Source of the DNA: Inquilinus sp042743185
GTDB taxonomy: Bacteria; Pseudomonadota; Alphaproteobacteria; DSM-16000; Inquilinaceae
DNA: 64,000 bases
NCBI RefSeq assembly: GCF_042743185.1
Contig: NZ_JBHYMS010000004.1
Location: forward strand, 1 to 64,000
Direction: 5' to 3'
Below are positions 47,091 through 56,162 of this stretch, piece by piece (within the stretch, counting starts at the first letter, position 1; each line of letters opens with the position of its first letter). The position numbers and the translations under genes are program-made. Below the pieces are notes generated by a model, which was not told the origin of the DNA, made no database searches, and was given only the letters and a program-made list of their open reading frames with translations.

Positions 47091-48644
47091 TCAGTCGAAC
47101 ATCCCGTGCAGGAACCAGCGCGGCGGGCGGCCCGGCAGGTAGGGGCCGGCGCGGTAGACCCAGAAGCGGCGGCCGGTCTCGTCCTCCACCCGGTAGTAAT
47201 CACGGATCATGTCCGGCTCGGTCCGGTCCTGCGGCCGGGCCTGGCGCCACCATTCATAGGCGATGCGCTCCGGCCCGTCGGCGCGGCGCACGCGGTGCGT
47301 GGCGCCGGCCCAGCGGAAGCTGCTCGGCGGGTCGTCCGGCACCTGGGCGATGGCCTCGATCGGCTCCGGCCGGCGCAGCAGGCGCAAGGGCCGCACCCAG
47401 CCGGGCGGCCAGGGCCCGGCGGGCCGCCCCGGCCTGCCCTGGTCCGGCGCCAGCGGCGGGCGGGGGGCGACGCAGCGCTCGGGCAGGTGGCTCTCGACCG
47501 CGGCCGGGCGCCAGATCCGGTCGAAGCCGATGCGGTTGCCGACGATGTCGACGAAGCCGGCCAGATCGTCGATCCCGGCGCTTTCGCCTTCCAGCGTGCT
47601 CAAGCCCGACTGGCGGCCGGCCACCGGCGCGACGCGGTCGGCGCGCAAGGTCGCCACCTCGACACCGAAGCCGGGATCGACCCGGTCCAGCCGGTCGGCC
47701 AGAAGGCGCCCGACCCGGGCCGGGTCGCGCACCGGCAGCGCGGTGCGGATGGCGACGGTCTGGCAGCGGCCGTCGACCCGGTGGAAGGCGGCCGTGAACT
47801 GCGCCGCGCCCATCATCCGCGCCTCCAGCCGGGCGCAGAGATCGGCGGCCAGGGCGGCCAGGGCGCGCTGCAGGTCCTCCGGCGTGCCGATCGGCTCGGC
47901 GAAGGCCAGGCGGGCGAACCAGGGTGTCGGCGGCCGGCGGAAGCCGACCGTCTCCTCCGCCCGGGCCAGCGCCTGGTCCAGCCGCAGCAGCGGCCCGGCG
48001 CCGAAGCGGCGGGCCAGGCCGGCGCGCGGCGCCGCCAAGAGCTCGCCGATCCGGGTCAGGCCGATCCGCCGCAGCGCCGCGACCTCGTCCTCGTCCAGCC
48101 GCAGTGCCGCCATGGGCAGCGGGGCCAGGGCCTCGCGCTCGGCCCCGTCCGGCAGGATCCGCCGCTCGGCCTTGTCGTGATGCGCCAGCGCCCAGGCGGC
48201 GCCGAAGCTGCCGGCGACGGCGATGCGTGCCGGCAGGCCCCGGTGCTGCAGCCGCCCGGCGAGGTCGGCCACCAGCCCATCCTCGCCGCCCCAGAGATGG
48301 GCGCAGCCGGTGATGTCGAGCCACAGCCCGTCGGGCGGGCAGGGGGCCGCGGCGGGGCTGTAGCGGCCGGCCCAGCGCACCAGCCGGGCCAGCGCCCGGG
48401 CATCGGCGGCATGGTCGGCCGGGACCAGGGCCAGCGCCGGCAGCACGGCGCGGGCATCGGTCGCCTTCTGCCCGGGCCTGATGCCGGCGGCCCAGCCGCG
48501 GTCGTCCACCGCCACCACCTGGCGCCGCTGCTCGACGGTCTCGACGATCGCGACCGGCTCAGCCGGCCAGGCGTCGGGGGGCGTGGTCAGCCGCAGCCGC
48601 GTGATCGGCCAGTTCGGCAACCACAGCGAGACGATCCGTCCCAT
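47091..48644 (-). CDS. imuB: ImuB, Y-family polymerase-like protein
   Basis: This 517-residue protein is a Y-family polymerase homologue without an active polymerase site; in known cassettes it links DnaE2 to the beta clamp. The start is GRIVSLWLPNWPITRLRLT, then WLDITGCAHLWGGEDGLVA and the helix-hairpin region. The C-terminus carries WFLHGMFD. The ATG overlaps the imuA 3' end by 86 bases, so the two are coupled. It belongs to the SOS-controlled imuA-imuB-dnaE2 cassette. Confidence 0.93.
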   Translation of the reverse strand: MGRIVSLWLPNWPITRLRLTTPPDAWPAEPVAIVETVEQRRQVVAVDDRGWAAGIRPGQKATDARAVLPALALVPADHAADARALARLVRWAGRYSPAAAPCPPDGLWLDITGCAHLWGGEDGLVADLAGRLQHRGLPARIAVAGSFGAAWALAHHDKAERRILPDGAEREALAPLPMAALRLDEDEVAALRRIGLTRIGELLAAPRAGLARRFGAGPLLRLDQALARAEETVGFRRPPTPWFARLAFAEPIGTPEDLQRALAALAADLCARLEARMMGAAQFTAAFHRVDGRCQTVAIRTALPVRDPARVGRLLADRLDRVDPGFGVEVATLRADRVAPVAGRQSGLSTLEGESAGIDDLAGFVDIVGNRIGFDRIWRPAAVESHLPERCVAPRPPLAPDQGRPGRPAGPWPPGWVRPLRLLRRPEPIEAIAQVPDDPPSSFRWAGATHRVRRADGPERIAYEWWRQARPQDRTEPDMIRDYYRVEDETGRRFWVYRAGPYLPGRPPRWFLHGMFD

Positions 48645-49311
48645 CCTCGGTCTCCACGATCCAGCGGCCGGGCCGGCCGCCGCGGCTGTGGGTCAGGGCC
48701 AGCTCCCAGCGCGCCGGCCCGACCCAGGCGGCGGTGCCGCCGCTCGGCGCCGGGGCCACGGCCCAGCGCGTCACCGCGGCGCTAGCGCTCGCCCGGACGA
48801 TGCCGTCCCGCCCGGCCCGCGGCGCGACCGGGCGGCGCTGCAGCAGGAAGGCGGTGGTGCCGTGCGCCTCACAGGCCAGCTGCAGCCGGCGCTCGGCCAG
48901 CAGCTCGGCCCGCGTCGCCTCGGCCAGCACGGCGCCGAATCCGCGGGTGCGCAAAGCCTCCTCCGCCACCGCCAGCACCCCTGTCTCGTCGCGCGGCCGG
49001 ACCAGGACCAGCCGGTCGGGATCCAGCCCCAGCGCGGCCAGGGCCGGCGGGTACAAATCGTCGGCCACGGCGCACCACAGCACCGGCCCGCGCCGCTGCA
49101 GCCGGGCCAGGATGCGCGCGGCGAAGCCGGTGGCCGGCGCCCCGGCGGGGTCACCGCCGGCGCCGGCGACCCGGTGCAGCCGGCCGAGCGGCAGCCCGCC
49201 GCGCGGCAGGCGGCCGTCGATCGGAGGCAAAGCGAGCGGCAGGACTCCCGGATCCTCGACGGCGGATCCGTATCGGTTCAGGCGCTCGCGCAGGGCGGCG
49301 AGGGCGGACAT
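48559..49311 (-). CDS. imuA: ImuA, RecA/SulA-like mutasome protein
   Basis: This 250-residue protein is the first gene of the SOS mutasome. It resembles RecA but lacks the ordinary Walker A loop; its N-terminal helix LAALRERLNRYGSAV and LARLQRRGPVLWCAVADDLYP are conserved. The C-terminus continues 28 codons into the imuB frame. A LexA box stands 14 bases upstream. Family members are found next to imuB across Proteobacteria. Confidence 0.9.
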   Translation of the reverse strand: MSALAALRERLNRYGSAVEDPGVLPLALPPIDGRLPRGGLPLGRLHRVAGAGGDPAGAPATGFAARILARLQRRGPVLWCAVADDLYPPALAALGLDPDRLVLVRPRDETGVLAVAEEALRTRGFGAVLAEATRAELLAERRLQLACEAHGTTAFLLQRRPVAPRAGRDGIVRASASAAVTRWAVAPAPSGGTAAWVGPARWELALTHSRGGRPGRWIVETEDGTDRLAVVAELADHAAAADHAPRRLAG

Positions 49312-49324
49312 GGCAAGGCACGAT

Positions 49325-49339
49325 GTTCCATATTTGTTC
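49325..49339 (-). promoter_or_regulatory. LexA (SOS) box upstream of imuA
   Basis: GTTC-CATATTT-GTTC fits the alphaproteobacterial LexA box GTTC-N7-GTTC exactly. It is 14 bases upstream of the imuA start in the probable promoter. It predicts LexA repression and induction of the cassette on DNA damage. Confidence 0.88.
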
Positions 49340-49368
49340 TAATATGAATCCACCACGCCGCCGGAGAG

Positions 49369-49527
49369 TCAAGCCGCGCGAGTCCGGGCCTCCCTCACAC
49401 TCCCTTCGCGTGGCCAGGGCTCGACGACGCGGCCATCGCGGACGCGCATCGGCTTGATCTGGAAGCGATCGCCGATTCGGACATGGCGGTGATCTGCGCT
49501 GCCGGCCCCGAGGCCGGTCAGCCCCCG
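49369..49527 (-). pseudogene. Possible coding remnant between imuA and yciI-like genes
   Basis: A reading frame on the minus strand ends at 49369 and encodes about 50 residues with GC-rich third codon positions; its end reads IGDRFQIKPMRVRDGRVVE then PWPREG. It has no credible start and its 5' part overlaps the YciI-like gene stop. It may be the 3' end of a lost gene. I cannot name a family. The rest of 49340-49517 shows no other feature apart from the LexA box region. Confidence 0.3.
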
Positions 49528-49892
49528 CGGATCCCAGGCAGGAACAGCCGGATCGGCCGGATCTCGTAGCCGCCGGCGCCCGGATTGGCCTGGGCCAGGT
49601 CCCGGGCGATGGCCACCGCCTCGTCCCGCGATTCGCAGTCGACCAGGTAGAAGCCGAGCATCTGCTCCTTGGTCTCGGCATAGGGGCCGTCGATCACCAG
49701 GGGCTGCTGCTGGCCCTTCATCAGCGTGGTCGCGTCGGCGGTGAAGGCCAGCCGCGCGGCGGGGCCGAGCTTGCCTTCCGCGGCGAGGCGCTTGTGGACG
49801 ACGTCGAGCCGGGCCATGACGGCGTCGTCCTCCGCCTGGGTCCAGGCGCCGACGGCTTCTTCCGAGTTGTAGCAGAGAATGGCGTAGAGCAT
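49518..49892 (-). CDS. YciI family protein
   Basis: This 124-residue protein resembles the YCII-related family: MLYAILCYNSEEAVGAWT at the start, with the later GPYAETKEQMLGFYLVDCES and AVAIARDLAQANP. Members are small enzymes or accessory proteins, often next to ECF sigma factors, which are not present here. The active-site histidine/aspartate pair is not evident. The start at 49892 was taken as given by the family N-terminus. Confidence 0.85.
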   Translation of the reverse strand: MLYAILCYNSEEAVGAWTQAEDDAVMARLDVVHKRLAAEGKLGPAARLAFTADATTLMKGQQQPLVIDGPYAETKEQMLGFYLVDCESRDEAVAIARDLAQANPGAGGYEIRPIRLFLPGIRGG

Positions 49893-49961
49893 CCGGGCCT
49901 CCCTTCCCGTGTCCGGGCGGGAGTATGCCCGGAAATCTCTACGCCGCCAGCCCGGCCGTGC

Positions 49962-50390
49962 TCAGGGCGTCGGCTGCACCACCACGGCGCCGGGGGCCAC
50001 GGTCACGGCCGTGCCGCCGGCCGCCGGCAGATAGGCGCTGGTCATGACGTCGACCTTGTCGGCGCGGATCGTCTCCAGCGTCTGGCACAGCGACCATTTC
50101 GCGGTCGGGCCGGAGACGGTGACGCGATCGCCGATCCGGACCGGGACGGGCTTGCCCTGGATCGACACCTCGCTGCCGTCGTCGCGGCGCAGCACGGTGC
50201 AGGGCCGGCCGACCTGGAGCGTGCCGGTGTAGACGACGCTGATGCCGTCATGCCACTGGGTCGACACTTGCGGGAAATCGTAGGGCGGGATCTGCACCTG
50301 CTGCTGGGAGGTCTGGCAGGCGCCCAGCAGGGTCGCCGCGGCGAATGCGATGAAGAGGGCCGGCGAGGGGCGATGACGGGTCGACAACAC
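49962..50390 (-). CDS. Small lipoprotein, unknown function
   Basis: This protein of about 142 residues has a lipobox (FAAATLLGAC). The GTG start at 50390 gives a compact leader (residues 1-24); ATGs at 50423 and 50447 would add charged residues (RERER) and are less likely. The mature part has VSTQWHDGISVVYTGTLQVG and CTVLRRDDGSEV. Three further cysteines are in the mature protein. I recognise no family. It is divergent from the glutamate dehydrogenase gene. Confidence 0.6.
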   Translation of the reverse strand: MLSTRHRPSPALFIAFAAATLLGACQTSQQQVQIPPYDFPQVSTQWHDGISVVYTGTLQVGRPCTVLRRDDGSEVSIQGKPVPVRIGDRVTVSGPTAKWSLCQTLETIRADKVDVMTSAYLPAAGGTAVTVAPGAVVVQPTP

Positions 50391-50591
50391 GCGCTCTCTT
50401 TCTCGTTCTGGCGGCGGAATCATTTCTTCCAATACAGTTTCTTCCATACAGGTGAAGCGGGGCCGCCGTCCAGCCGGCGTTACAAGCGAACGTTCCGGAC
50501 CAAAGTCGGGTTATTTCAGACCGGATTGCGGAGACTTTGTGATCCGGGATGTCCTAAGCCCCGGAATTGTCTGATGAAATCGCCCGAGAAT

Positions 50592-50626
50592 GCCGTCGAA
50601 CCGTCACGGTTCGGCGGTTTCCTTTT
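50592..50626 (+). terminator. Hairpin with T-rich tail in the gdh leader
   Basis: GCCGTCGAACCG pairs with CGGTTCGGCGG around a TCA loop and is followed by TTTCCTTTT. It lies 91 bases before the glutamate dehydrogenase start, in the 326-base region between the lipoprotein and gdh genes. Because no plus-strand gene precedes it, it may be an attenuator of gdh rather than an ordinary terminator. Elsewhere in this gap I see no gene. Confidence 0.55.
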
Positions 50627-50716
50627 ACCCGGGTTGATTGTATGCCCTTGGGGCCCTGATGCGGCCCAACACGGTTTCGAGAGGGGCCGGGCCGCACGCT
50701 CTCTGGAGTCTGCAGG

Positions 50717-53700
50717 ATGTCGAAGGCCGACCAGCACAAGGCCGAAATCGTCGATGGCGTCGTCGCCCTGGCCAAGCAGCGGCTCGACCCGGCGAAGGGA
50801 GGAATGGCCGAGCGGTTCACCCGCCTGTACTTCCGCAACGTGCCGCCGCACGACGTGCTGCGCGAGGGCACGGACACCCTCTACAGCGTCGCCCTCGGAC
50901 TGCTGCAGTTCGGCGGCGAGCGCCGCAAGGGCGAGGTCAAGATCCGGATCTTCAACCCGGTCTATGACGACTATGGCTGGCGCAGCCCGCACACCGTGGT
51001 CGAGATCATCAACGACGACATGCCGTTCCTGGTCGATTCGGTGACCGCGGCCATGTCCGAGCTCGGCCTGACCGTGCATCTGGTGGTGCATCCGATCGTC
51101 GCCGTCAGCCGCGACGCCCAGGGCCGTCTGAGCGACGTGCAGGACCCGGCCGCGGCGCCGGAAGGCACGCCTGCGGAAAGCTTCATGCATGTCCAGATCG
51201 ACGAGCGCACCGACCAGGCGACGCTCGACCGGATCGCGGCGACGCTGCGGGCCGTGCTGGCCGATGTCCGCGCCGCGGTCGAGGACTGGAGCGCGATGCG
51301 GCAGCGGATCCGCGCCGTGCTCGAGGAGCTGGACCACGAGGCGCTGCCGGTCGACCCCGGCGAGACGCGCGAGATCATCGCCTTCCTGGAATGGCTCGAG
51401 GACGACCATTTCACGTTCCTGGGCTATCGCCGCTACGACTTCGCCCGCACCGAGGACGGGCTGGAGATCGCGATCGTGCCGGACAGCGGCCTGGGCATCC
51501 TGCGCCAGGCCGAGGTCTCGGTGTTCGACGGCGCCCGCCGCTACGACCGGATGTCGGAAGAGGCGCAGTCGATGCTGCGCAGCACCGCGCCGCTGACCGT
51601 CACCAAGGCCAGCCTGAAGGCGACGGTGCACCGGCCGGTGCATCTCGACGTCTTCACCGTCAAGATCTTCGACGAGGCCGGCGAGGTGGTGGGCGACCAC
51701 ATGTTCGTCGGCCTGTTCACCTCGGTCGCCTACAGCCGCAGCGCCCGCGACATCCCCTATCTGCGGACCAAGGTCAGCCGCACCCTGGCGCGCGCCGGGA
51801 TGGACCCGCGCAGCCATGACGGCAAGGCGCTGGGCCACATCCTCGACACCTATCCGCGCGACGAGCTGTTCCAGATCTCCGAGGAGCAGCTGCTCGACAT
51901 CGGCATGGGCGTCCTGCACCTGCAGGAGCGGCAGCGGACGGCGCTGTTCGTGCGCCGCGACCCGTTCGGGCGCTTCGTCTCCTGCCTCGTCTACGTGCCG
52001 CGCGACCGCTACAACACCGACCTGCGCCACCGCATCCAGAAGATCCTGCAGAAGGCGTATGGCGGCCCGGTCACGGCCTTCACCACGCAGATGACCGAAG
52101 GGGCGCATGCCCGCGTCCATTTCCTGATCAAGACCGAGCCCGGCGCCGGCACCCCTGGAAGCGATCCTGGCGAGCCGGTCGACGTGATCGAGGAGCGGCT
52201 GGTCGAGGCCGGGCGCAGCTGGTCCGACCTGCTGCAGTCGGCGCTGGTCGAGACCAAGGGCGAGGAGCAGGGGCTGATCCTGCTGCGCCGCTATGCCGAC
52301 GCCTTCCCGGCCGGCTACCGCGAGGAGACCACGCCGGCGGCGGCGATCGTCGACATCGAGCGGATCGAGGAGATCGACGAGGCCGGCGAGATCGGGCTGC
52401 ACCTGTTCCGCCCGATCGAGGCGGCGCCGAACGAGCTGCGCTTCAAGCTGTACCACCGCGGCACGCCGGTGCCGCTGTCCGACGTGCTGCCGATGCTGGA
52501 GCATCTCGGCTTCAAGGTGGTGTCGGAGCTCCCGACCGAGGTCAACATCCAGGCGATCGGCCAGGCCCAGGGACCGGTCTGGATCCATGATTTCGAGATG
52601 CGCAGCCGCAGCGGCGACGCGATCGACCTGAACCGCCTCAAGGCCGTGTTCCAGACCGCCTTCGAGCGGATCTGGACCGGTGACATGGAGGACGACCGGC
52701 TGAACCGGCTGGTGCTGGCCGGCGGGCTCGACTGGCGCTCGATCACGCTCCTGCGCGCCTACGCCAGGTTCCTGCGCCAGGCCCGCTTCGCCTTCAGCCA
52801 GGAGACGATCGAGGACACGCTGGTGGCGCATCCCGAGACGACGCGCGCCATCGTCCGCATGTTCGCCACCCGCTTCGACCCGGACCTGACCGGCGACCGC
52901 GAGGTGGCGATCCGCGGCATGCTGGTCGAGATCGAGCACATGCTCGACGCCGTGACCAACCTGGACGAGGACCGCATCCTCCGCCGCTTCCTGAACCTGG
53001 TGCGGTCGACCCTGCGCACCAACTACTTCCAGACCGATGACGAGGGCCGGCCGAAATCCTACCTGTCGCTGAAGCTGGACAGCCTGTCGGTCGAGGAGAT
53101 GCCGCTGCCGCGGCCCTGGCGCGAGATCTTCGTCTACAGCCCGCGCATGGAGGGCGTGCACCTGCGCGGCGGCAAGGTCGCCCGCGGCGGCATTCGCTGG
53201 TCCGACCGGCGCGAGGATTTCCGCACCGAGATCCTCGGGCTGATGAAGGCGCAGATGGTGAAGAACACCGTCATCGTGCCGGTCGGCTCGAAGGGCGGCT
53301 TCGTCCTGAAGCGGCCGCCGGCCCCATCGGCCGGGCGCGAGGCGTTCCAGGCCGAAGGCGTCGAATGCTACAAGATCCTGATGCGCGGGATGCTCGACAT
53401 CACCGACACCATCGTCGGCGGCGAGACCACGCATCCGGAGCGCGTCGTCCGGCATGACGAGGACGATCCCTACCTCGTGGTCGCCGCCGACAAGGGCACG
53501 GCCACCTTCTCCGACATCGCCAACGGGGTCAGCCAGGATTACGGCTTCTGGCTGGACGACGCCTTCGCCTCCGGCGGCTCGGCCGGCTACGACCACAAGA
53601 AGATGGGCATCACCGCCCGCGGCGCCTGGGAATCGGTGAAGCGGCATTTCCGCGAGCTGGGCACCGACATCCAGTCCCAGGACTTCACCTGCGTCGGCGT

Positions 53701-55597
53701 CGGCGACATGTCGGGCGACGTGTTCGGCAACGGCATGATCCTGTCCGAGCACACCCGCCTCTTCGGCGCCTTCAACCACCTGCACATCTTCGTCGATCCG
53801 GACCCGGACGCGGCCGGCAGCTTCGCCGAGCGCAAGCGGCTGTTCGACCTCGCCCGCGGCTCCTGGGACCAGTACGACCAGGCGAAGCTGTCGCCCGGCG
53901 GCGCGGTCTACGAGCGCCGCGCCAAGTCGGTGAAGCTGTCGCCGGAGGTCCGGGCCCGCTTCGGCATCGAGCGCGAGACGGTGACGCCGAACGAGCTGAT
54001 CCAGGCGATGCTGAAGGCCCAGGTCGACCTGCTGTGGTTCGGCGGCATCGGCACCTATGTGAAGAGCAGCCGCGAGAGCCACGCCGATGTCGGCGACAAG
54101 GCGAACGACGCGCTGCGCATCAACGGGCGCGACGTCCGAGCCCGGGTGATCGGCGAGGGCGCCAATCTCGGTGTCACCCAGTTCGGCCGCATCGAATATG
54201 CCCGCATCGGCGCCGGCGGTTCGGGCGGCAAGCTGAACACCGACTTCATCGACAACTCGGCCGGCGTCGACACCTCGGACCACGAGGTCAACATCAAGAT
54301 CCTGCTGGGCGCCGTGGTCCAGGCCGGCGACCTGACGCTGAAGCAGCGCAACACGGTGCTGGAGAGCATGACCGAGGAGGTCGGCCAGCTGGTCCTGCGC
54401 GACAACTACCTGCAGAGCCAGGCGCTGTCGCTCGCGGTCGGCGAGGGCTTCGAGGTGCTGGACCAGCAGGCCCGCTTCATGCGCGGGCTGGAGAAGGCCG
54501 GCAGGCTCGACCGCGTGATCGAGATGCTGCCGACCGACGAGGAGCTGACCCAGCGCTCCGGCAACCGCGAAGGGCTGACCCGGCCGGAACAGGCGGTGAT
54601 CCTGGCCTATGCCAAGATCAACATCTACGACGCCCTCCTGGCCAGCGACCTGCCGGACGACCCGGCCCTGGTCGACGACTTGGCGCTGTACTTCCCGACG
54701 GCGCTGCGCGAGCGCTTCAGGGACGCCATCGCGCAGCACCGGCTGCGGCGCGAGATCGTGGCCACCCACGTCACCAACAGCATGGTGAACCGGGTCGGCG
54801 CCACCTTCGTCTCCGAGCTGGCGGACAAGACCGGCATGGGCGTGGCCGACATCGCCCGCGCCTATCTGATCGTCCGCGACGGCTTCAGCCTGCGCGACAT
54901 CTGGGCGGCGGTCGAGGCGCTGGACAACAAGGCCCAGGCCCAGGCGCAGATCCGCGCCATGCTGGCGACGCGGCGGCTGATCGAGCGCAGCGTCGCCTGG
55001 ATCCTGCGCCAGCAGGGCCGCGGCCTGGACATCAGCCAGGACGTGGCGCATCTCAAGCCCGGCCTGGCCGAGCTGGAGAGCCAGCTGGACGCCGCGATCT
55101 TCGACGACGCCCGCACCGTGATCGACACCCGCGCCCGGGGCTTCGTCGAGGCGGGCTTCCCGGAGGATCTGGCCCGCCGCGTCGCCCGGCTGAACCTGTG
55201 GGCGGCGGGGCTGGACATCATCCGCATCGCCGACCAGGCCGGGCGCGGCGTCAGCGAGGTGGCGTCGGTCTATTTCGAGGCCGGCCGCCGGCTGGGCCTG
55301 GCCTGGCTGCGCGACGGCGCCAGCCGGATGCCGGCCAGCAACCACTGGCAGAAGCAGGCGGTGGGGGCGATCGTCGACGACCTGTACACGCTGCAGGCCG
55401 ACCTGGCGGTCCGTGCCCTGCAGGACGCGCCGGCGGGCGCGGCCGGGGCCGATGTGGTGGAGGCCTGGGTCGGCCACCGCCGCGCCCCGGTGGACCGGAT
55501 CGATCAGCTGGTGTCGGAGCTGAAGGCGCTGGACCAGGTCGACCTGTCGATGCTGGCTGTCGCCAACCGCAATTTGCGCGGTTTGGCGACGGGGTGA
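50717..55597 (+). CDS. gdhB: NAD-specific glutamate dehydrogenase, large class
   Basis: This 1626-residue enzyme is the roughly 180 kDa NAD-glutamate dehydrogenase, which deaminates glutamate to 2-oxoglutarate and ammonia. The N-terminal half has regulatory ACT-like and helical regions. The catalytic part lies about residues 700-1200: the KGGFVLK motif (catalytic lysine region), GDMSGDVFGNGM, and EGANLGVTQFGRIEYA. The ribosome site is GGAGTCTGCAGG. A hairpin with a T-tail precedes it and a repeat follows. The symbol is by function; names differ across species. Confidence 0.95.
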   Translation: MSKADQHKAEIVDGVVALAKQRLDPAKGGMAERFTRLYFRNVPPHDVLREGTDTLYSVALGLLQFGGERRKGEVKIRIFNPVYDDYGWRSPHTVVEIINDDMPFLVDSVTAAMSELGLTVHLVVHPIVAVSRDAQGRLSDVQDPAAAPEGTPAESFMHVQIDERTDQATLDRIAATLRAVLADVRAAVEDWSAMRQRIRAVLEELDHEALPVDPGETREIIAFLEWLEDDHFTFLGYRRYDFARTEDGLEIAIVPDSGLGILRQAEVSVFDGARRYDRMSEEAQSMLRSTAPLTVTKASLKATVHRPVHLDVFTVKIFDEAGEVVGDHMFVGLFTSVAYSRSARDIPYLRTKVSRTLARAGMDPRSHDGKALGHILDTYPRDELFQISEEQLLDIGMGVLHLQERQRTALFVRRDPFGRFVSCLVYVPRDRYNTDLRHRIQKILQKAYGGPVTAFTTQMTEGAHARVHFLIKTEPGAGTPGSDPGEPVDVIEERLVEAGRSWSDLLQSALVETKGEEQGLILLRRYADAFPAGYREETTPAAAIVDIERIEEIDEAGEIGLHLFRPIEAAPNELRFKLYHRGTPVPLSDVLPMLEHLGFKVVSELPTEVNIQAIGQAQGPVWIHDFEMRSRSGDAIDLNRLKAVFQTAFERIWTGDMEDDRLNRLVLAGGLDWRSITLLRAYARFLRQARFAFSQETIEDTLVAHPETTRAIVRMFATRFDPDLTGDREVAIRGMLVEIEHMLDAVTNLDEDRILRRFLNLVRSTLRTNYFQTDDEGRPKSYLSLKLDSLSVEEMPLPRPWREIFVYSPRMEGVHLRGGKVARGGIRWSDRREDFRTEILGLMKAQMVKNTVIVPVGSKGGFVLKRPPAPSAGREAFQAEGVECYKILMRGMLDITDTIVGGETTHPERVVRHDEDDPYLVVAADKGTATFSDIANGVSQDYGFWLDDAFASGGSAGYDHKKMGITARGAWESVKRHFRELGTDIQSQDFTCVGVGDMSGDVFGNGMILSEHTRLFGAFNHLHIFVDPDPDAAGSFAERKRLFDLARGSWDQYDQAKLSPGGAVYERRAKSVKLSPEVRARFGIERETVTPNELIQAMLKAQVDLLWFGGIGTYVKSSRESHADVGDKANDALRINGRDVRARVIGEGANLGVTQFGRIEYARIGAGGSGGKLNTDFIDNSAGVDTSDHEVNIKILLGAVVQAGDLTLKQRNTVLESMTEEVGQLVLRDNYLQSQALSLAVGEGFEVLDQQARFMRGLEKAGRLDRVIEMLPTDEELTQRSGNREGLTRPEQAVILAYAKINIYDALLASDLPDDPALVDDLALYFPTALRERFRDAIAQHRLRREIVATHVTNSMVNRVGATFVSELADKTGMGVADIARAYLIVRDGFSLRDIWAAVEALDNKAQAQAQIRAMLATRRLIERSVAWILRQQGRGLDISQDVAHLKPGLAELESQLDAAIFDDARTVIDTRARGFVEAGFPEDLARRVARLNLWAAGLDIIRIADQAGRGVSEVASVYFEAGRRLGLAWLRDGASRMPASNHWQKQAVGAIVDDLYTLQADLAVRALQDAPAGAAGADVVEAWVGHRRAPVDRIDQLVSELKALDQVDLSMLAVANRNLRGLATG

Positions 55598-55610
55598 GGG
55601 ACGGTCGGAG

Positions 55611-55644
55611 GTAGGTTGGGTTCGCCAACGCGAACCCAACCTAC
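55611..55644. repeat. Nested-palindrome repeat, single-hairpin copy 7
   Basis: GTAGGTTGGGTTCGC, four bases, GCGAACCCAACCTAC: only the outer arms, without the inner spacer, so a single 34-base hairpin. It lies between gdh and the convergent Lrp gene, and its CTA at 55641-55643 is the TAG stop codon of the Lrp gene. It shows what an internally deleted copy looks like. Confidence 0.9.
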
Positions 55645-56135
55645 TCGGTTTCCCGCAGCAGCTTCTGCAGCGGGGCGGCCTGGCGCAGGATCGGCGACTT
55701 GATGACGATGTAGCTGAAGTACTTCTCGATGCCGAGGCGGCGGTCCAGCAGCGCCTCCATCACCTGCTGGTAATGGGCGATGCTGCGGGCCAGGAAACGC
55801 AGCAGGTAGTCGTAGCCGCCGCTGACCATGTGGCACTCCAGCAGCTCCTCCACCGTGGCGAGGCCGGCCTCGAAGCGGATGAAGTCCTCGCGCCGGTGGT
55901 CGCTCAGCGTCACCTCGGTGAACACCGTCACGCTCTCGGTCAGCTTCGACAGGGCGATGCGGGCGCCGTAGCCGGTGATGTAGCCGGCCGCCTCCAGCCG
56001 TTTCACCCGCTGCAGGCAGGGGCTGGGCGACAGGCCGACCGCCTCCGCCAAAGCGGCGTTGGTGATCCGCCCGTCGGCCTGCAGCCGGGCCAGGATGGCG
56101 ATGTCGATCCGGTCCAGCTTCGGCGCGCCCGCCAT
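55641..56135 (-). CDS. Lrp/AsnC family transcriptional regulator
   Basis: This 164-residue regulator has an N-terminal helix-turn-helix (LDRIDIAILARLQADGRITNAALAEAVGLSPSPCLQRVKRLEAAG, parts ITNAALAEAVGLSPSPCLQRV) and a C-terminal ligand-binding RAM domain (HRREDFIRFEAG, HMVSGGYDYLLRF). It is convergent with gdh. Lrp proteins often sense amino acids; control of glutamate metabolism is conceivable, but it faces gdh from the 3' side and HAD on the 5' side. Confidence 0.92.
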   Translation of the reverse strand: MAGAPKLDRIDIAILARLQADGRITNAALAEAVGLSPSPCLQRVKRLEAAGYITGYGARIALSKLTESVTVFTEVTLSDHRREDFIRFEAGLATVEELLECHMVSGGYDYLLRFLARSIAHYQQVMEALLDRRLGIEKYFSYIVIKSPILRQAAPLQKLLRETE

Positions 56136-56162
56136 CCCTTCCTCGTCCTGTCTACCGCGGGA

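Noticed and set aside
43733..47797. A 1354-codon open frame on the plus strand across dnaE2 and imuB
   Set aside because: It is an antisense shadow; the minus strand carries the conserved polymerase and ImuB.
50516..55639. A 1707-codon open frame on the minus strand across the glutamate dehydrogenase gene
   Set aside because: It is the antisense shadow of a real GC-rich gene: low-complexity, rich in Arg, Val, Asp and His, with no domain, while the plus strand reads as a complete known enzyme.
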